NCBI GenBank assembly: GCA_003427395.1
Contig: BFEA01000037.1
Span: 135,728-199,727, forward strand
Source: Chara braunii
Taxonomy: Eukaryota > Streptophyta > Charophyceae > Charales > Characeae
Length of the DNA stretch: 64,000 nucleotides
Direction: 5' to 3'
The notes beneath the pieces are model-generated. The model was given only the letters and a program-made list of their open reading frames with translations, searched no databases and had not been told where the DNA came from. Positions 40,503-51,641 of this stretch are shown in pieces. A program made the translations under genes and the position numbers. Within the stretch, counting starts at the first letter, position 1; every line of letters starts with the position of its first letter.

Positions 40503-41627
40503 TGCGAAAATGAGCCACTATCAGACATGCAAGTGTTCTCGGTTGTGGCCCCCAGCAACCCCATGCACGCCCTAAGTGAAGGTGGGTTTGAATATCCACG
40601 TGAGGTATATTTTTGCCATTTTCCATATGTGGGGAATCAGACAGTTGCAGCACGCCAGTGGCTTACAGAGCAACGTGAGCCTCCAGGCTCTTTCCGAAAG
40701 CGAGGGCTGCGTTGTACAGTTGAGCCCAGGGCTCAAGCGGTTGCGCCCTGGGCACGTGTTGTGTCAGGCCAACACATCACGAACTGGCCGCGGGCCAATG
40801 AGAGAGCAGCATTGTCATCACACATGCACCACGAGCCAATGAGAAAGCTGCGAACACTTTTGAGGTTGGGTGGTTGCCTGAACATGCCTAACTGCACGAG
40901 GCTCAGGCCAGTATCTGAAACTGGGCCTGGGAGCAAACACTTGGGGCCAGAGTCAAGCTATTGCACCCCCCCCCCCCCCCCCCCCCCCCCGCCTGGCGAG
41001 GCCAGCCAGCAGCAGGCACACTTTCCATAAAGGAAAGTGTGTGCCCCAGAGGAGGGCATTTTGGCCTTGGTGGGCGATGCGGCCACGCTGCTGCACTCGC
41101 AAACAAGCAACTACATTAGCGCTGCGAACCAGACGTGCGCACGGGCGCTGAGGTGAGAGGGGCGCTGCTGAGGCAGTGGGCACACGGCGGCCACAGTCGG
41201 GCTGCTGGGGCGCAACCAGGAGATGGCGATGGTGGTCTTCAGGTAGGACGCGCATGCTGAGGGGAGTCAAGGTGTGAGGAGGGGAGGAGAGAGAACGTAC
41301 CTGGTGTATGCTGGCAGCCGGCATTGGTGATGACATCACGTACATTGATCTTCAACTTCGATGTGATCCAGTAGCATGAACGTAGATAGGATAGATAGGC
41401 TCAGTAGTGTAGGCTGAGCGTTGGGCGCCAAACAGTAGGAGCGGCATTGGATACAGTGTTGGTGTGACCAGAGAGTGTCGGCATTAGCAGTCGACTTCAT
41501 TGTATTGCTCTTACTTGGATGGTATCTTGGTGCATTGTCCTCTCTGCTTGGTACATGACCATCTGGACTACTTCTTGATTTTGCAAACTTGGATTTCTGT
41601 TTATCGCTCTTGGTCATATTCCTTGCA
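40503..41627 (+). repeat. 3' LTR of B2 (1125 bp)
   Basis: Starts TGCGAAAATGAGCC and ends CATATTCCTTGCA. It contains an uninterrupted run of 24 Cs at 40967-40990 and an extra central segment (about 40990-41490) that is missing from the 5' LTR but present in the truncated copy at 21.9-22.3 kb, so the 5' LTR is the one that lost sequence. Confidence 0.85.
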
Positions 41628-42222
41628 ACATTGTTTGCCCGCCATTTTTTTGTCTTTCACCCTTATTTTCCGACCATAACTGGAACCACACGGGACATTC
41701 CAGTTCCGATATGGAACTTCACACTCATTTTTTCCTAAAATTTTGGCACACCCCAGTTGCATGCTTTCCACGTAGGGCGTGAGGTTGAGTGTCGCATACC
41801 GTAACGGTACCGACCAGAACAAGAACCGACCTCTCTCACATAGTACAAGATAGCACAACAGAAGGCTTACATACCAATGATCCGAACAATCAATGTCGCC
41901 ATGCAGACCAAACATACATCATCATCATTCCATGGTGTGAAGGGGTCTGGCGCTCACACAGGAAGAAGGCACCAGTCCCCATCTATACACAGACGAAGAA
42001 GAGGAGACGAAGCAGACGGGAAGATGGGAATATCGTCAACACCAAGTCTTCGGTCCAGTCCCAAATAATCCCTCGTCAAATGTCTGAATCCCAATGTCGA
42101 GTTTGGATCCAAATGTCGTCAAGTCCCCCAAAGTCACCAATCTCTCTCTCTCGTAGTTTGCAGATACTGAGAAGTCAGGTAGCGAGAGGGTGAGGAAGAG
42201 ATGGACTTAGAAGAGGAAGAAG

Positions 42223-42264
<42 letters not shown>

Positions 42265-42960
42265 ACTAACCTGTGAAGGTGGCCCCTTGTTGCAGGTACA
42301 TCGAAGACGAAGCTAGAGCTATTGTGCCACAGGTAAGTCTCCCTGGCCTTCGTCAACCATCTCTCTCTCTCTCCAACGCTACTCTACCTCCTACTAGCGC
42401 CCGACGTTGAAGACTATTGCTAACGCTACTACTCCTGCAGCGCTCCTCTAGAGTGCTGCTACCGAATCCTGAAGACTACCTCCTGCCTCCTGCAGGTGAA
42501 GTGCCTGGGAAGTTCCTATGAACTGCCTCCTGACTCCCCTGCAGCCTGTAGGGCAGGCCAATCTTATATAGTGTTGGCCCGTCAAGGAGGTTGCTCTTGC
42601 CAATGCAAAAACATGCTAGACCAAACAAAGGTTGTCCTGAAAACAGGCCCAAAATGGCCTATGCTAAAACCCTAGTCTGGTGCCTAAGTTTCAAGGGAGG
42701 TCAACTTTATGAGGGCCTGAAAATGACCCTCGTTTTCAGGCTTTAGGCTGAAACGACACAGGGCCTGTAGGCCCTCGTTTTCAGGCTTTTAGGCTGAAAC
42801 GAAACAGGCCCTACACCTACGGAACCCTAGTCTACCATGTTGGGCCCTGTTGGGCCCATGTGGTACTGAGTATGCCACATTGAGCCTCACACTACATTCT
42901 CATGCGGGAATGCCAATCCTTACAGGTTCTTGCAGTTTGTGTGCAGGGGACCCTCTCAAA
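41628..42960. repeat. Retroelement-like non-coding sequence with CT microsatellites
   Basis: Fragments recall the style of 850-1300: TTGGATCCAAATGTCG and AAGTCCCCCAAAGTCACC, a (CT)n tract at 42227-42261, CACAGGTAAGTC, and GCTACTCTACC. At 42730-42810 the string CCCTCGTTTTCAGGCTT with TAGGCTGAAACGA is tandemly duplicated. No gene is supported. Confidence 0.5.
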
Positions 42961-42996
42961 ATCATTCAGAATTTGAAGACATGGTGTAGTGGAGCG

Positions 42997-43041
42997 ATAC
43001 CTTTCTCGGCCTGTTGGCTTAGATCAAGTGTAACATGTTCG
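42997..43041 (+). pseudogene. U2 snRNA 5'-end fragment
   Basis: ATACCTTTCTCGGCC, TGTTGGCTTAGATCAAGTGTA matches the 5' end of U2 snRNA (established text ATACCTTTCTCGGCCTTTTGG then CTAAGATCAAGTGTAG) with a few substitutions, including one in the stem-loop I region. Similarity fades before the branch-point recognition segment is complete, so it cannot be a working U2 gene. Confidence 0.6.
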
Positions 43042-43413
43042 AATGAATTCCATATTGATCCATGGTCAATTGCACTGACACACAAGGGGAAAAAAATGTT
43101 CACAAAGACAATGCAGAGGTGGCAGTGGGTGCAGCTCCAAGGATTAGTCCTACATGGTCTCCACACGCCCACCCATATCCATACTTTACCTATAGGTTAA
43201 GCCAGACGGTCTGCGGATAGGCACTAGCACACCCATCCAGAACTGGGAGGATAGCTGACAACACTATTTTTAAACACCCTTATCCACGCTCGGGCAACAA
43301 GCGTTCAACTCCCCCTGTTCCCTCTAGGAGAGTAGTATGATAAGGGTTCCCTTTAACAATATTGCTACCGTCGTTCTCCTAAACGTAACGCACCCTCATC
43401 ACGACCATAACTG

Positions 43414-43690
43414 CTCAGGAAGATGGCTTGCATGCATTCATATTCAATGTGTGTTGTGTTCAAGGGAAGAGGGTAGCAGTACCTTAGCTGGCACTGTCCG
43501 CAAAAGTTGTCCTGCAAAAGTTATCTCACCCTTATTTGCAAAATATTGCTCAGGAAGATGGCTTGCATGCATTCATAATCAATGTGTGTTGTGTTCAGGG
43601 GAAGAGGGTACTAATACCTTAGTTGGCACTGTCCGCAAAAGCTAAGGTCCTGCAAAAGGGATCTCACCCTTGTTTGCAAAATATTCAATA
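43414..43690. repeat. About 138-bp tandem duplication
   Basis: GCTCAGGAAGATGGCTTGCA begins at about 43413 and 43551. Both copies include ATTCAAT/ATCAATGTGTGTTGTGTTC, GGGAAGAGGGTA, TGGCACTGTCCGCAAAAG, and CTCACCCTT(A/G)TTTGCAAAATATT. Copies differ by a few substitutions and small indels. Confidence 0.85.
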
Positions 43691-43771
43691 CCTCAGAGGT
43701 GAGGGCCGTGCTGGGATGCCTCAGAGCAATAGGTCAACCCAGCAAGCATCCCCGTATAATTTCCCAATCAC

Positions 43772-43897
43772 CCAGAAAAGTTAATTTAATATCATTTGGT
43801 TCGATGAACCTCGGATCAGATACCGAACTGGTTCCAGAAAAGAAGAAGAAGGAGATATTAGACTAATCAGAATAGATAGTACACTTGATCTTAGCCT
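43772..43897 (-). pseudogene. Divergent U2 snRNA-like sequence, opposite orientation
   Basis: The minus strand reads GGCTAAGATCAAGTGTACTA, TCTATTCTGATTAGTCTAAT, ATCT, corresponding to the U2 stretch through the branch-point recognition region. Further on, GATATTAAATTAACTTTTCTGG corresponds to the region before the Sm site. Between them the usual stem-loop II sequence is replaced by an unrelated 55-60-base segment with a possible hairpin. The first 15 or so bases of U2 are not recognisable. A processed or chimeric pseudogene is the simplest reading. Confidence 0.5.
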
Positions 43898-44106
43898 AGT
43901 TTATTTCCATTTATTTTCTTTCGTCTTATCAGCTTACTTCGGCTAAGGGAACATTATAAAATTAGGGGCTACCCCCTCTCAAAAGCCACCATTTATGGAC
44001 AAGCTAGGGGTCCAGTCCATCAAAAAAATCACTCCATTAGATAAATAAATAATATCACAGTTCTTACCCGTAATTTCATTTTTTCAAAACAAAACAAAGG
44101 TTGTTT

Positions 44107-45719
44107 TGCAATAACCCGCTCAAATATGCCTATGTCGTCGGCCAAGGGGGCCACCCACAGGCCACGGATCGGCCTCAAGGCCCTGCGTCTGACCGTTGGA
44201 AACAGAGCCCCTGAAATGAGGCTTCAAAGGCCCTGTGCCCGACCATTGACCGAAGTCAACTCTAAATCAGAATATCGAGGCTCACGAGTCAAAGTCTTCA
44301 CGGACCCAGTCCAGGCCACCAATCAGACACACACACTTGGTTGTACGCAGGTATCCAGGCAGCATTTGGTCCCAGTGAAAGTCTGCAACTGTACGAGATC
44401 CAGGTCGTCGACTGTGAGTCAATCTAAGCCTCCGTACGTGAGAGACCAAAGGGTGGTCAATGGCATCAACACCATTTATTGACACAGGCCCTGGAAGTCA
44501 ACATTCAGTCTTGCACTTGTTGCTTGACGATAGCACGAAACTGGCTTGACACTGGCTCGACGCTGGGAGGACGTTGGCATTGTGTGATGACGATGCGAGA
44601 CAGTTGCATTGCGTGCTGGCGCCTTTCTGCTTCTGGCGCCAGCTGTCTTCTTAAATACTGACGTGGCACTTACCACTCTGTCTTTGGCATTGCTGACGTG
44701 GCGTATGCCACACGCAGATTGGGGATGCGACAAGGAGGTAGATCAGGATCTGTGGGATTAATAATGTGACGGAGGGGGAAACTTACCTGTTGATGTTGTC
44801 GACATTGCGCACCGCAGAGACGTCTTCACAGGAGATTTGTGCCTAGGCTCGTTTCTGGGACACTGTTTGCTGACGTGGATATGGGAGACACCCGAAGAAG
44901 AAGTGAGGATTGAGGGAGTTTTATCCACGTGGACATTGATGGATACTTTCTCTTCCACCCTCTAAGTCTATTCTCCCACTTATCTACTTCATCCTACGGT
45001 TACGAGACATTGTATTACAGATCACATTTCACGATTTCTGGAGACATTTATCATGGCTACGATCAGGACGTCCGGACCGCCATCCGGACGGTCTGGATTC
45101 AGTCCGGAATCCAGACGTCCGGTCTGGAAGGTCCCGATCTGGCAAATTGCGGGAAAAAAAAAAAAAAAAAAAACGGTCCAAGACCCTTCCCCATTGAGAA
45201 GCCAAGCCCCCAAAATTGTTTTGGGGGTTTTTCAGGCCCGTTTATGCCTTTTTTGGGGGTCCGGACATGCTCTCTCTCTATAGTAATTTATTAGACAACC
45301 CCAATTTTTTAATTATTAATAATTCATTACCTTTTATTAGTGTTTATTACTTTTTAAAGTCTTTTTTTAAGCTTTTTATAGTTTTTGACTTTTAACTCAA
45401 GTTTAGTTAGGAATTCTGACATGACTCTGAGGCAAAAGTGGTTTGCATTGTTATCCTGCATAACATACTTTTTTTTCAGATTTTTTTATTTTTTATTTTT
45501 TTTTAATGGTCCGGACATTTCCGGACCGTCCGGATCCCCCCATGTTCGAAGGTCCGAAAATGTCAGGAAATTCGGGCGTCCGGAAACTACCGGACACAGG
45601 TCCGGTTCCATGTACGGAAATGTCTGGGTCCGGGTCCGGCGTAGCCATGACATTTACCAGCGCTAGGTTATCTTGTATTTCGACACTTCTCGAGTTTCCT
45701 CCTAACTGGGTTCATTACA
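44107..45719 (+). repeat. Solo-type LTR related to family A, carrying MITE 1
   Basis: Starts TGCAATAACCCGCTC and ends TGGGTTCATTACA as in A1 and A2. It shares the landmarks CACACACTTGGTTGTACGCA, AGTCTGCAACTGTAC and CACGATTT.TGGAGAC. The minisatellite typical of A1 and A2 LTRs is reduced to one or two units near 44.66-44.71 kb. Removing the MITE leaves about 1.0 kb. No clear target duplication or internal sequence follows, so it is a solo LTR or the end of a lost element, and the copy is more diverged than A1 from A2. Confidence 0.75.
45052..45649. mobile_element. MITE 1 (598 bp), hAT-like, TCCGGA-rich ends
   Basis: Inverted ends CATGGCTACG (45052) and CGTAGCCATG (45649) lie inside the 8-bp direct repeat ACATTTA(T/C) at 45044-45051 and 45650-45657. 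An 8-bp duplication is typical of hAT elements. Both subterminal regions are filled with GTCCGGAC-type palindromic motifs. The interior holds a 20-A run at 45154-45173 and T-rich segments. No transposase frame is present, so it is non-autonomous. It interrupts the LTR between ATTTCTGGAGACATTTA and CCAGCGCTAGG. Confidence 0.8.
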
Positions 45720-46103
45720 ATTTTTTTTAATCATCATCACAAGCCACAAGATCACATTCACCGCGATGATGTTGTCAGCTAACCAAACACAAGCCGTACT
45801 TTTGATGCTTCCGCCGTACTCAGGAATGCATCATGAGCAAGTCCTCCATTAGGCTAAATAGGAGGTGAGCCATGAGAGACTAACGATAGAAGAGATTCTC
45901 CTATCAAAGTTTCGGCACTACGAATACAAACAAGCGGCAAAAAGACTAATAGAAAAAATCATGAAGAAACTAACGGCAGAAGAGATTAACTAAGAGAACC
46001 CTTAAGAAGCTAACAACAGAAGAATGGTGGACAAAAGGCATCCATGCCTTCCACCATCTCCTCCAACAATCCGAAGAGCAAAGAAAACCCTCAAGAAACC
46101 AAC

Positions 46104-47343
46104 CGCAATAACCCATGCCATGTCTCGTGGAATCTGAGGGTCATCTGAGGGCCCACTTGGCTGCTCTCACCGCAGGCTGAAACAGGGAAAAAAAACCACA
46201 CGAATTCAGGGCCTGGCGTGTGACAGTTGACTTTAGTCAACTATCGTTCCATCCAACAGTCAAAGTCCAAAGGTATCTAGCCCAGGCCGCTAGTCAAGCA
46301 CACACACTTGTTTGTATGCAGGTATCCAGACAACATCAAGTCCAAGGGAGAAGTCTGCAACGATACAATCCGGGCCTTCAGATGTGAGTTAATCTGGACG
46401 ACTGTGGGAAAAGCACCGAGGCCAGACAACCTCAACATCTGCTACTTAAGGCTGGCCTCGAGTGAGCCAAGCATTCAGTCTTGCTATGCTGCTTTGACGC
46501 TGGTTCGACTTTGACCAGACGTTGGCATTATGTTGGCTCGACGTTGGCTGTGCGCAGGTGTTGTGAACGACAGCACACAGTGGAGGCAGCATGCTGGCGC
46601 TTCTTCTCTGCGCCAGGCAATGTCGATGTGGCGCTACCTTTGGTCTTCATGGCATGCTGATGTGGCGCTGCCTCTGGTCTTCATGGCATGTTGATGTGGC
46701 GTTGCCTCTAGTTTACATGTTGACATGACGCTGTTACTGGTTTACATTGCATACTGACGTGGCGCTGCCTCTGGTCTATACTGCATACTGACGTGGCGCC
46801 ACCTCTGGTCTATATTGCATGTTGATGTGGCGTTACCTCTGGTCTACATTATATACTGATGTGGCGCATACCACCTGTTTCGACTGCTAACGTGGCATTG
46901 TCCACGCTGTCTACATGAGATGACTGGTTGCGTGGAGGAGGAAGATCGGGATCTGTGCATGAAGGAGGTCGGGTACTCACCTGAGGTGATGAAGGAGGTC
47001 GGGTACTCACCTAAGGTTGACGTCGTCACTGGAATCTGCTATGTCTTCACGGTCTTCAGGAGATTAAGTGCCACGTGGCACTACTGTGTGTGATCAGGAA
47101 TATATTTATTATCATTGTTGACGTGGAGAGGGAAGAAGCCCGGAGAAGGAGAGGGGCCTGGAGAGATTATTATTGTTTGATCTTTCATCTTCTCCTTCGT
47201 TTGTTCCCCCTCCACTCTCTTCTCATAATGGTAATAAGATATTGTTTAAAGATATCACTTCACGATTTGGAGACTTTGATGCAAATGATGAGACTACTGA
47301 TTTTTGACGACTTCTTAGTATCTGCCAGATTGGGTTCATTACA
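46104..47343 (+). repeat. 5' LTR of A2 (1240 bp)
   Basis: Aligns with 58557-59682. Landmarks include GGAATCTGAGGGTCATCTGAG, AGTTGACTTTAGTCAACT, CACACACTTGTTTGTATGCA, the minisatellite at 46617-46880, GTGCCACGTGGCAC, and the end GGGTTCATTACA. It carries one extra duplicated piece (GGTCGGGTACTCACCT twice, 46967-47014) compared with the 3' LTR. Confidence 0.9.
46617..46880. repeat. Minisatellite inside the A2 5' LTR
   Basis: About seven or eight units of 33-34 bp, consensus CATGCTGATGTGGCGCTGCC, TCTGGTCTACATTG. Several units read CTGACGTGGCGC. Confidence 0.85.
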
Positions 47344-47346
47344 ATT

Positions 47347-47358
47347 TGGTATCGAAGC
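47347..47358 (+). promoter_or_regulatory. Primer binding site of A2
   Basis: TGGTATCGAAGC lies three bases after the LTR end. It differs from the initiator tRNA-Met complement at two adjacent positions. Confidence 0.7.
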
Positions 47359-48170
47359 TACTCTTTCATCGCAATCTGCTCTCTGCTGTCAGGTGCTGAC
47401 GTGGCACCCAGGTAAGTGGGAAGTGCCGCATGTGAAAAACGAAACGCGTTTATTAACGTGCGCGGTATGTACCGCAAGTCTAGACATGGTAGTATTGCAC
47501 GTGCGAGAAGCTGTCCCTTGAAGATGATGACGCGGCTGCATTGAAGATTTCAAGATGTCGACAAGAGCTTCGTTGGCAATGTGCTGACGTGGCGCTGGTA
47601 CGGAGAAAGATTGGTACCGCCGATGTGGCACATTGTTTATGTGGCATGCAGGGCATGGTCTGAAGTGGCACGTACCTGCGTCACTATTGCTCGCTGTTGA
47701 TGTGCTGACATGGTATGCTAGTGTTGAGTGTGTGGCAAATCTGCATTGCTGGCGTGTCATCCCCTCTAGAAGACCTTGCAGGTCCTTGTCACTGATGTGG
47801 CAATAGTGCTACGTTGGCATGCCAAGGTGACACGTGGCATGCAAAGATTGTGCACTTGTTGTCGAGGGTCACATTGTTTCTGCAGATGATAAAGTAGAAG
47901 CTAACCATTGATTGTATTGTTGTGCTGGCTTTTCTACTTACCTGTTGTCTGTTCTGTGGATGTTGTGTGTACTCACAAGTGTGTTGTTGCCTTGATCACA
48001 CTGGCTGTGGCTGCGGTACCTGTAGTTGTAGGACATCATCACATAGGAAACAAACAACAAAGTTAGACTCAGAAATTGATTGAGAACCTGCTTCTTTGTA
48101 TTTACCTTGTTTGTTTCTTGCCTTAGGAGTTGCGTGTGTCGTGAAATTTATTATTGTCTTTTGATTTTAT

Positions 48171-48790
48171 TTGTTGTGTGGCATCTACACGTGTGGGAAA
48201 ATGAACTCCCTCTGGAAATGTCTGCATGAATCAATCTTGACGTGGCTCATTCCTCTTGTTTTCTTCCCTATCCCTCTCATGGTCTATGCCGATGAAGAAG
48301 GGCGGGAGAAAAAGTCCCGTGGGCAAATTGATGCCAGAAAGAAGACTTTCATTGGTCCTCTCCACCACTTTCTCGGTGAGGTACACGGTGCCGGTTCCGA
48401 AATTGAACAGCGGATTCATGGCTAGTTCGATCTGCAAGCTGCAGAAAGCGAATTGGAAGCCGTCGAAACAGTAGTTCAAGTGATTGAGACCGGTAAAAAG
48501 GTTGAGGACCTCATAAAGCAAGGACGAATAGTCCTTGACCGGTATGTCGCCGAGGGATTTGCCAAGATAGGATAGGAAAGAAAGAAGAGAAGAAAAGAAG
48601 AAAAGAAAAAACAAGTAGAACCACATTCGTCTATTGAGGTGATGGAGGAAAACATCAGAGAATTAGAAAACACTCTGAGGGAAGAAAGGAGAAAGATCGA
48701 CGAGTTCCGAAGAATACAAGCAGCACAGGAAGAAGAGCAATGAATAAGGAATGAATTAAGGCAAATATTTTAGTATGAGGAAGCAAGCAA
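48171..48790 (+). pseudogene. gag: A2 gag leader with hydrophobic N-terminus and coiled coil
   Basis: The 84-codon frame from 48171 carries CGKMNSLWKCLHESILTW, then the hydrophobic IPLVFFPIPLMVYA and DEEGREKKSRG, matching the A1 leader at 20751. After a stop at 48423 the same text continues (KKVEDLIKQGRIVLDRYVAE). From 48640 comes a coiled coil (EENIRELENTLREERRKIDE). Stops lie at 48423, 48573 and 48741. Confidence 0.65.
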
Positions 48791-48818
48791 CGAGCTTGCA
48801 TCCATCCTTCAATCAATC

Positions 48819-49839
48819 ATGATCTATCTTGTTTCCCTTGAAAAGAAGTTTGACAGTAACACTGCCTCATTAGAGACAGTGACCAGAATCTTGAAAGGAA
48901 AGAACAAGGTAGGATTTGAGGAGGCGACCAGGGGGGAGTTAGTAAAGAAGGAACCCCAAGAGAAATTGATGAAGAATGCCATGAAGCGAGCTACGCCAGA
49001 CAAAGCCAAAGGTTCTAAGAAAACCTGAGAGACCGGCCGAGAAGAAAGAAGAACCCACTAAGAAAGAGGAACCGGTCAAAGAAGTGGAGAAGCCAAAGAA
49101 AAAGGAAAAGGTTAAAATGAATGTCATTTACGTATAACAACAAGAAGGGAAAAAAAAATATTGTTATGGATTGCAAAAATCTAGACTTATTGTAGCACTG
49201 CACTCGTTGGTCACGTTCTCCACGTTTTGTCTGGGAGGAGTGGCCAAGGAATGGGTGTTGGTCGAAGCCAATGCTGCTGCTTTTGAGGATATCGGTGATT
49301 GGGCTAAAACTCTTGACCTCGAGCAGTTTCTCCAAAAGATAAAGGAGAGATTTCTTGACAAGACAACGATCGATAAGGCCTTCGACGAACTGACCAGCAT
49401 TGGCCAGAAACATTGGACTTCGGCTGATACTTTGTCGCGTGAGGTTGATCGTCTTCTGCAGGTACCTGGACTGAACCTTCAGGATAACCAAGTTCTCTAT
49501 ATCTACTCACGTGCACTGCCCGAACCCATCCGTGGACAGCTTGTGGCAGAAGCTAACTATCGGCAGTTTCGTGATCTCACTCTCCAAAAAGAGCAGATGA
49601 CCGCACTCGTAAAAGGATCTTACGCTTCGGTAGTCAAATCGGGACCGGTTGGGGGATATGGCAAGCTGGTCCTCTGGCGGCAAAAGCGCCAGGACCACAT
49701 GCTTGTGTTATTTGACGATGAGATTGTAAAAAAGTTACCACTCGAAGAATCCAAGGGAGGAGGTGGTACAGGCAGCAGTGAGTCCGGGAAGGGTGAAGTC
49801 ACTGTTGTCATGGGCAACAACGGAGGCCAGAACCAATAG
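48819..49839 (+). pseudogene. gag: A2 gag capsid-like region
   Basis: After a Lys/Glu-rich linker, the 222-codon frame 49171-49839 contains the capsid-like domain: LGGVAKEWVLVEANAAAFED, LEQFLQKIKERFLDKTTIDK, HWTSADTLSREVDRLLQVPG, YIYSRALPEPIRGQLVAEAN and FRDLTLQKEQMTALV, typical of Retrotrans_gag. It ends in a Gly/Ser-rich tail. This is the section deleted from A1. Confidence 0.8.
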
Positions 49840-50202
49840 AAGAAGAACAGGAGGCCACGCTCGTTTCCCGAGCATCCCGGCATCGCATTTGGGAGACCTT
49901 GGGAGAAAATGAACATGACTGGTGAGGAATCGCAGTCCAAGATGGACAACCGCTAGTGCCTCAAGTGCGACACCGTGGGGCACGTGATAGCCTGGTGCTC
50001 GCATATTCGTAACCCAAAAGCAAGCAACCAGTAGGAGTAGCATCTGCTCCTACTGAGTTGAAGGGATTAGACGAAGACAAAGGAAAGACGTTTGTAACCC
50101 CTTCTACCCCTTCGACTCTTAAGGCAGAGGATGGCTCTTCTTCCGCCCATCGTCCGGACCACCCTGGCACAGTACTTTATTATGTCTCACTGAACGATTC
50201 CC
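49840..50202 (+). pseudogene. gag: A2 zinc knuckle and gag-pol linker
   Basis: After a stop the frame reads FPEHPGIAFGRPWEKMNMTG, then MDNR-stop-CLKCDTVGHVIAWC (CCHC knuckle at about 49958-49998), then GLDEDKGKTFVTPSTPSTLK and VLYYVSLNDSL, where it is interrupted by the TTAA element. A1 shows the same text uninterrupted. Confidence 0.75.
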
Positions 50203-50715
50203 TTAAACCACTAGTACCTCCCAACCTTCTTTTGCCAACCCTGAATTTCACTGAGCACTGAAANNNNNNNNNNNNNNNNNNNNNNNNNNNNNNNNNNNNN
50301 NNNNNNNNNNNNNNNNNNNNNNNNNNNNNNNNNNNNNNNNNNNNNNNNNNNNNNNNNNNNNNNNNNNNNNNNNNAGACAGCCCCATCCAGTGCTAGGGGT
50401 GCTGGTAAAAGCAGACACCACTAGCACCGGGGGACGGCTCCATCTATTGGTGGGGAGCGTCACCTGCTGCAAATCGGGTCCAGTGTCCCATACACAGAGT
50501 GAAAGCACCTGCTGGAAATCGGGTCCAGCGTCCCCTACACAGAGTGAAATCACAGACTAAAATTAGGGAGAATCCTGCCAGCATTGATTGCTCTGGAACC
50601 CAGAGGATTTAACTGAGCAGATTGTGTCAGAACAGGGAGGAGCCTCTTCACACCATGTCGGGCGCCAGATCACTACGTATACAAACTGGTCCCTCCCCTG
50701 CATTTGCAGTCTTGC

Positions 50716-51474
50716 TTACTCCGCTCCGTACCATTGCATGTCCACCACAGCCAACTGATGAGGGGGAAAGGGGTCGGGGAAGTCCGCAGAAGGCCGTAAC
50801 GGGACCTCTTGGCCCACCGTTGTCCAATCTTTAAAACAAAGTTGGTAGTCCTTCCTGATCGGATCCCGGTTACCGACTTGGTTGTCTCCTTCGCCTTCCG
50901 GGATTATGCCGCCCTCCAATTGGATGGAGGCAATTCGGCCGCCATTCTCGCCGCCCAACCAGTCCCCCGAGAATTTTTGGATTTTTTGTTTTATTTCATT
51001 CCTTGTTTGGCACAGATCTAGCTGGCCCTTAACCTTCTGCCATTGCGTCATTAGTTCTTGCTGTATAAATTGTCTGATCATGTCCGTCATTTCCTCCCCC
51101 GCTATACGGACGCCCTCCAAAGTGTGTATGCAGTGTCTTCTCCAGATCGCCCACATAACCGCCCTCCTCCCTATTCTAAACATGTTCTCCTCAAAGGTAC
51201 TAAGTGTGGGGGAGGTCCATGTCTCACACAGTATCGCCCTCCAGTCCCATGGCCAGTTCGTTTTGGTGTCCAGCAGACTCGAAATTATGTCCCACCATCG
51301 CCATGTGAGAACGGACTCCGGGCATTGCAATAAAATATGTTCTATGGTTTCCGGAATCCTCCGGGAGGGGAACGCCATGTCACACGACTTGCACCATGGG
51401 AGGGCAAGACCTCTTTGTTCCAAATAGATGCAATCTATTAACCAGTCATTGGTGGGGAGGCAGCGGTGTTCCAT
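50716..51474 (-). pseudogene. LINE ORF2 C-terminus (zf-RVT)
   Basis: A 252-codon frame. Near the start WCKSCDMAFPSRRIPETIEH, ILLQCPES gives the C-x2-C...H-x4-C pattern of the zf-RVT domain at the end of plant LINE ORF2, followed by VLTWRWWDII. The rest is a helical tail (MIRQFIQQELMTQWQKVKGQ). A preceding frame break separates it from the middle part. Confidence 0.75.
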
Positions 51475-51641
51475 CTACCACTGCAGCGAAGCTAGCTTCG
51501 CAGGTTTGGCCCGCGTAAGGGAAAACCATCGGATAGGGCGAATCACTTCAGCCCCAACATTCAAGTGGGACCTCCAACGGGTTTTTACTATATCCTTCAG
51601 ATTTACCCTGGGGCGCAGCAATCGATAAGTAGCCTTCACTG

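Larger units (their letters stand above)
32686..41627 (+). mobile_element. Ty3/gypsy chromovirus-like element B2 (8942 bp, with both LTRs)
   Basis: Bounded by LTRs starting TGCGA(G/A)(G/A)AATGAGCC and ending CATATTCCTTGCA, with the 4-bp target duplication ACAT at 32682-32685 and 41628-41631. Plus-strand order: 5' LTR, primer site, leader, gag, protease, RT, RNase H, integrase, chromodomain-like tail, polypurine tract, 3' LTR. The two LTRs differ in length (689 and 1125 bp). The body is interrupted by a MITE with an assembly gap at 36.9-37.2 kb and by a foreign segment near 38.6 kb. Coding frames are heavily broken. Confidence 0.9.

Noticed and set aside
43740-43900. Functional U2 snRNA gene
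   Set aside because: The 5' end is missing and stem-loop II is replaced. No intact Sm site or plant snRNA promoter was seen.
44102-45725. Target duplication for the solo-type LTR
   Set aside because: The flanks (GTTT on the left, ATTT on the right) do not match exactly, so no duplication is claimed.
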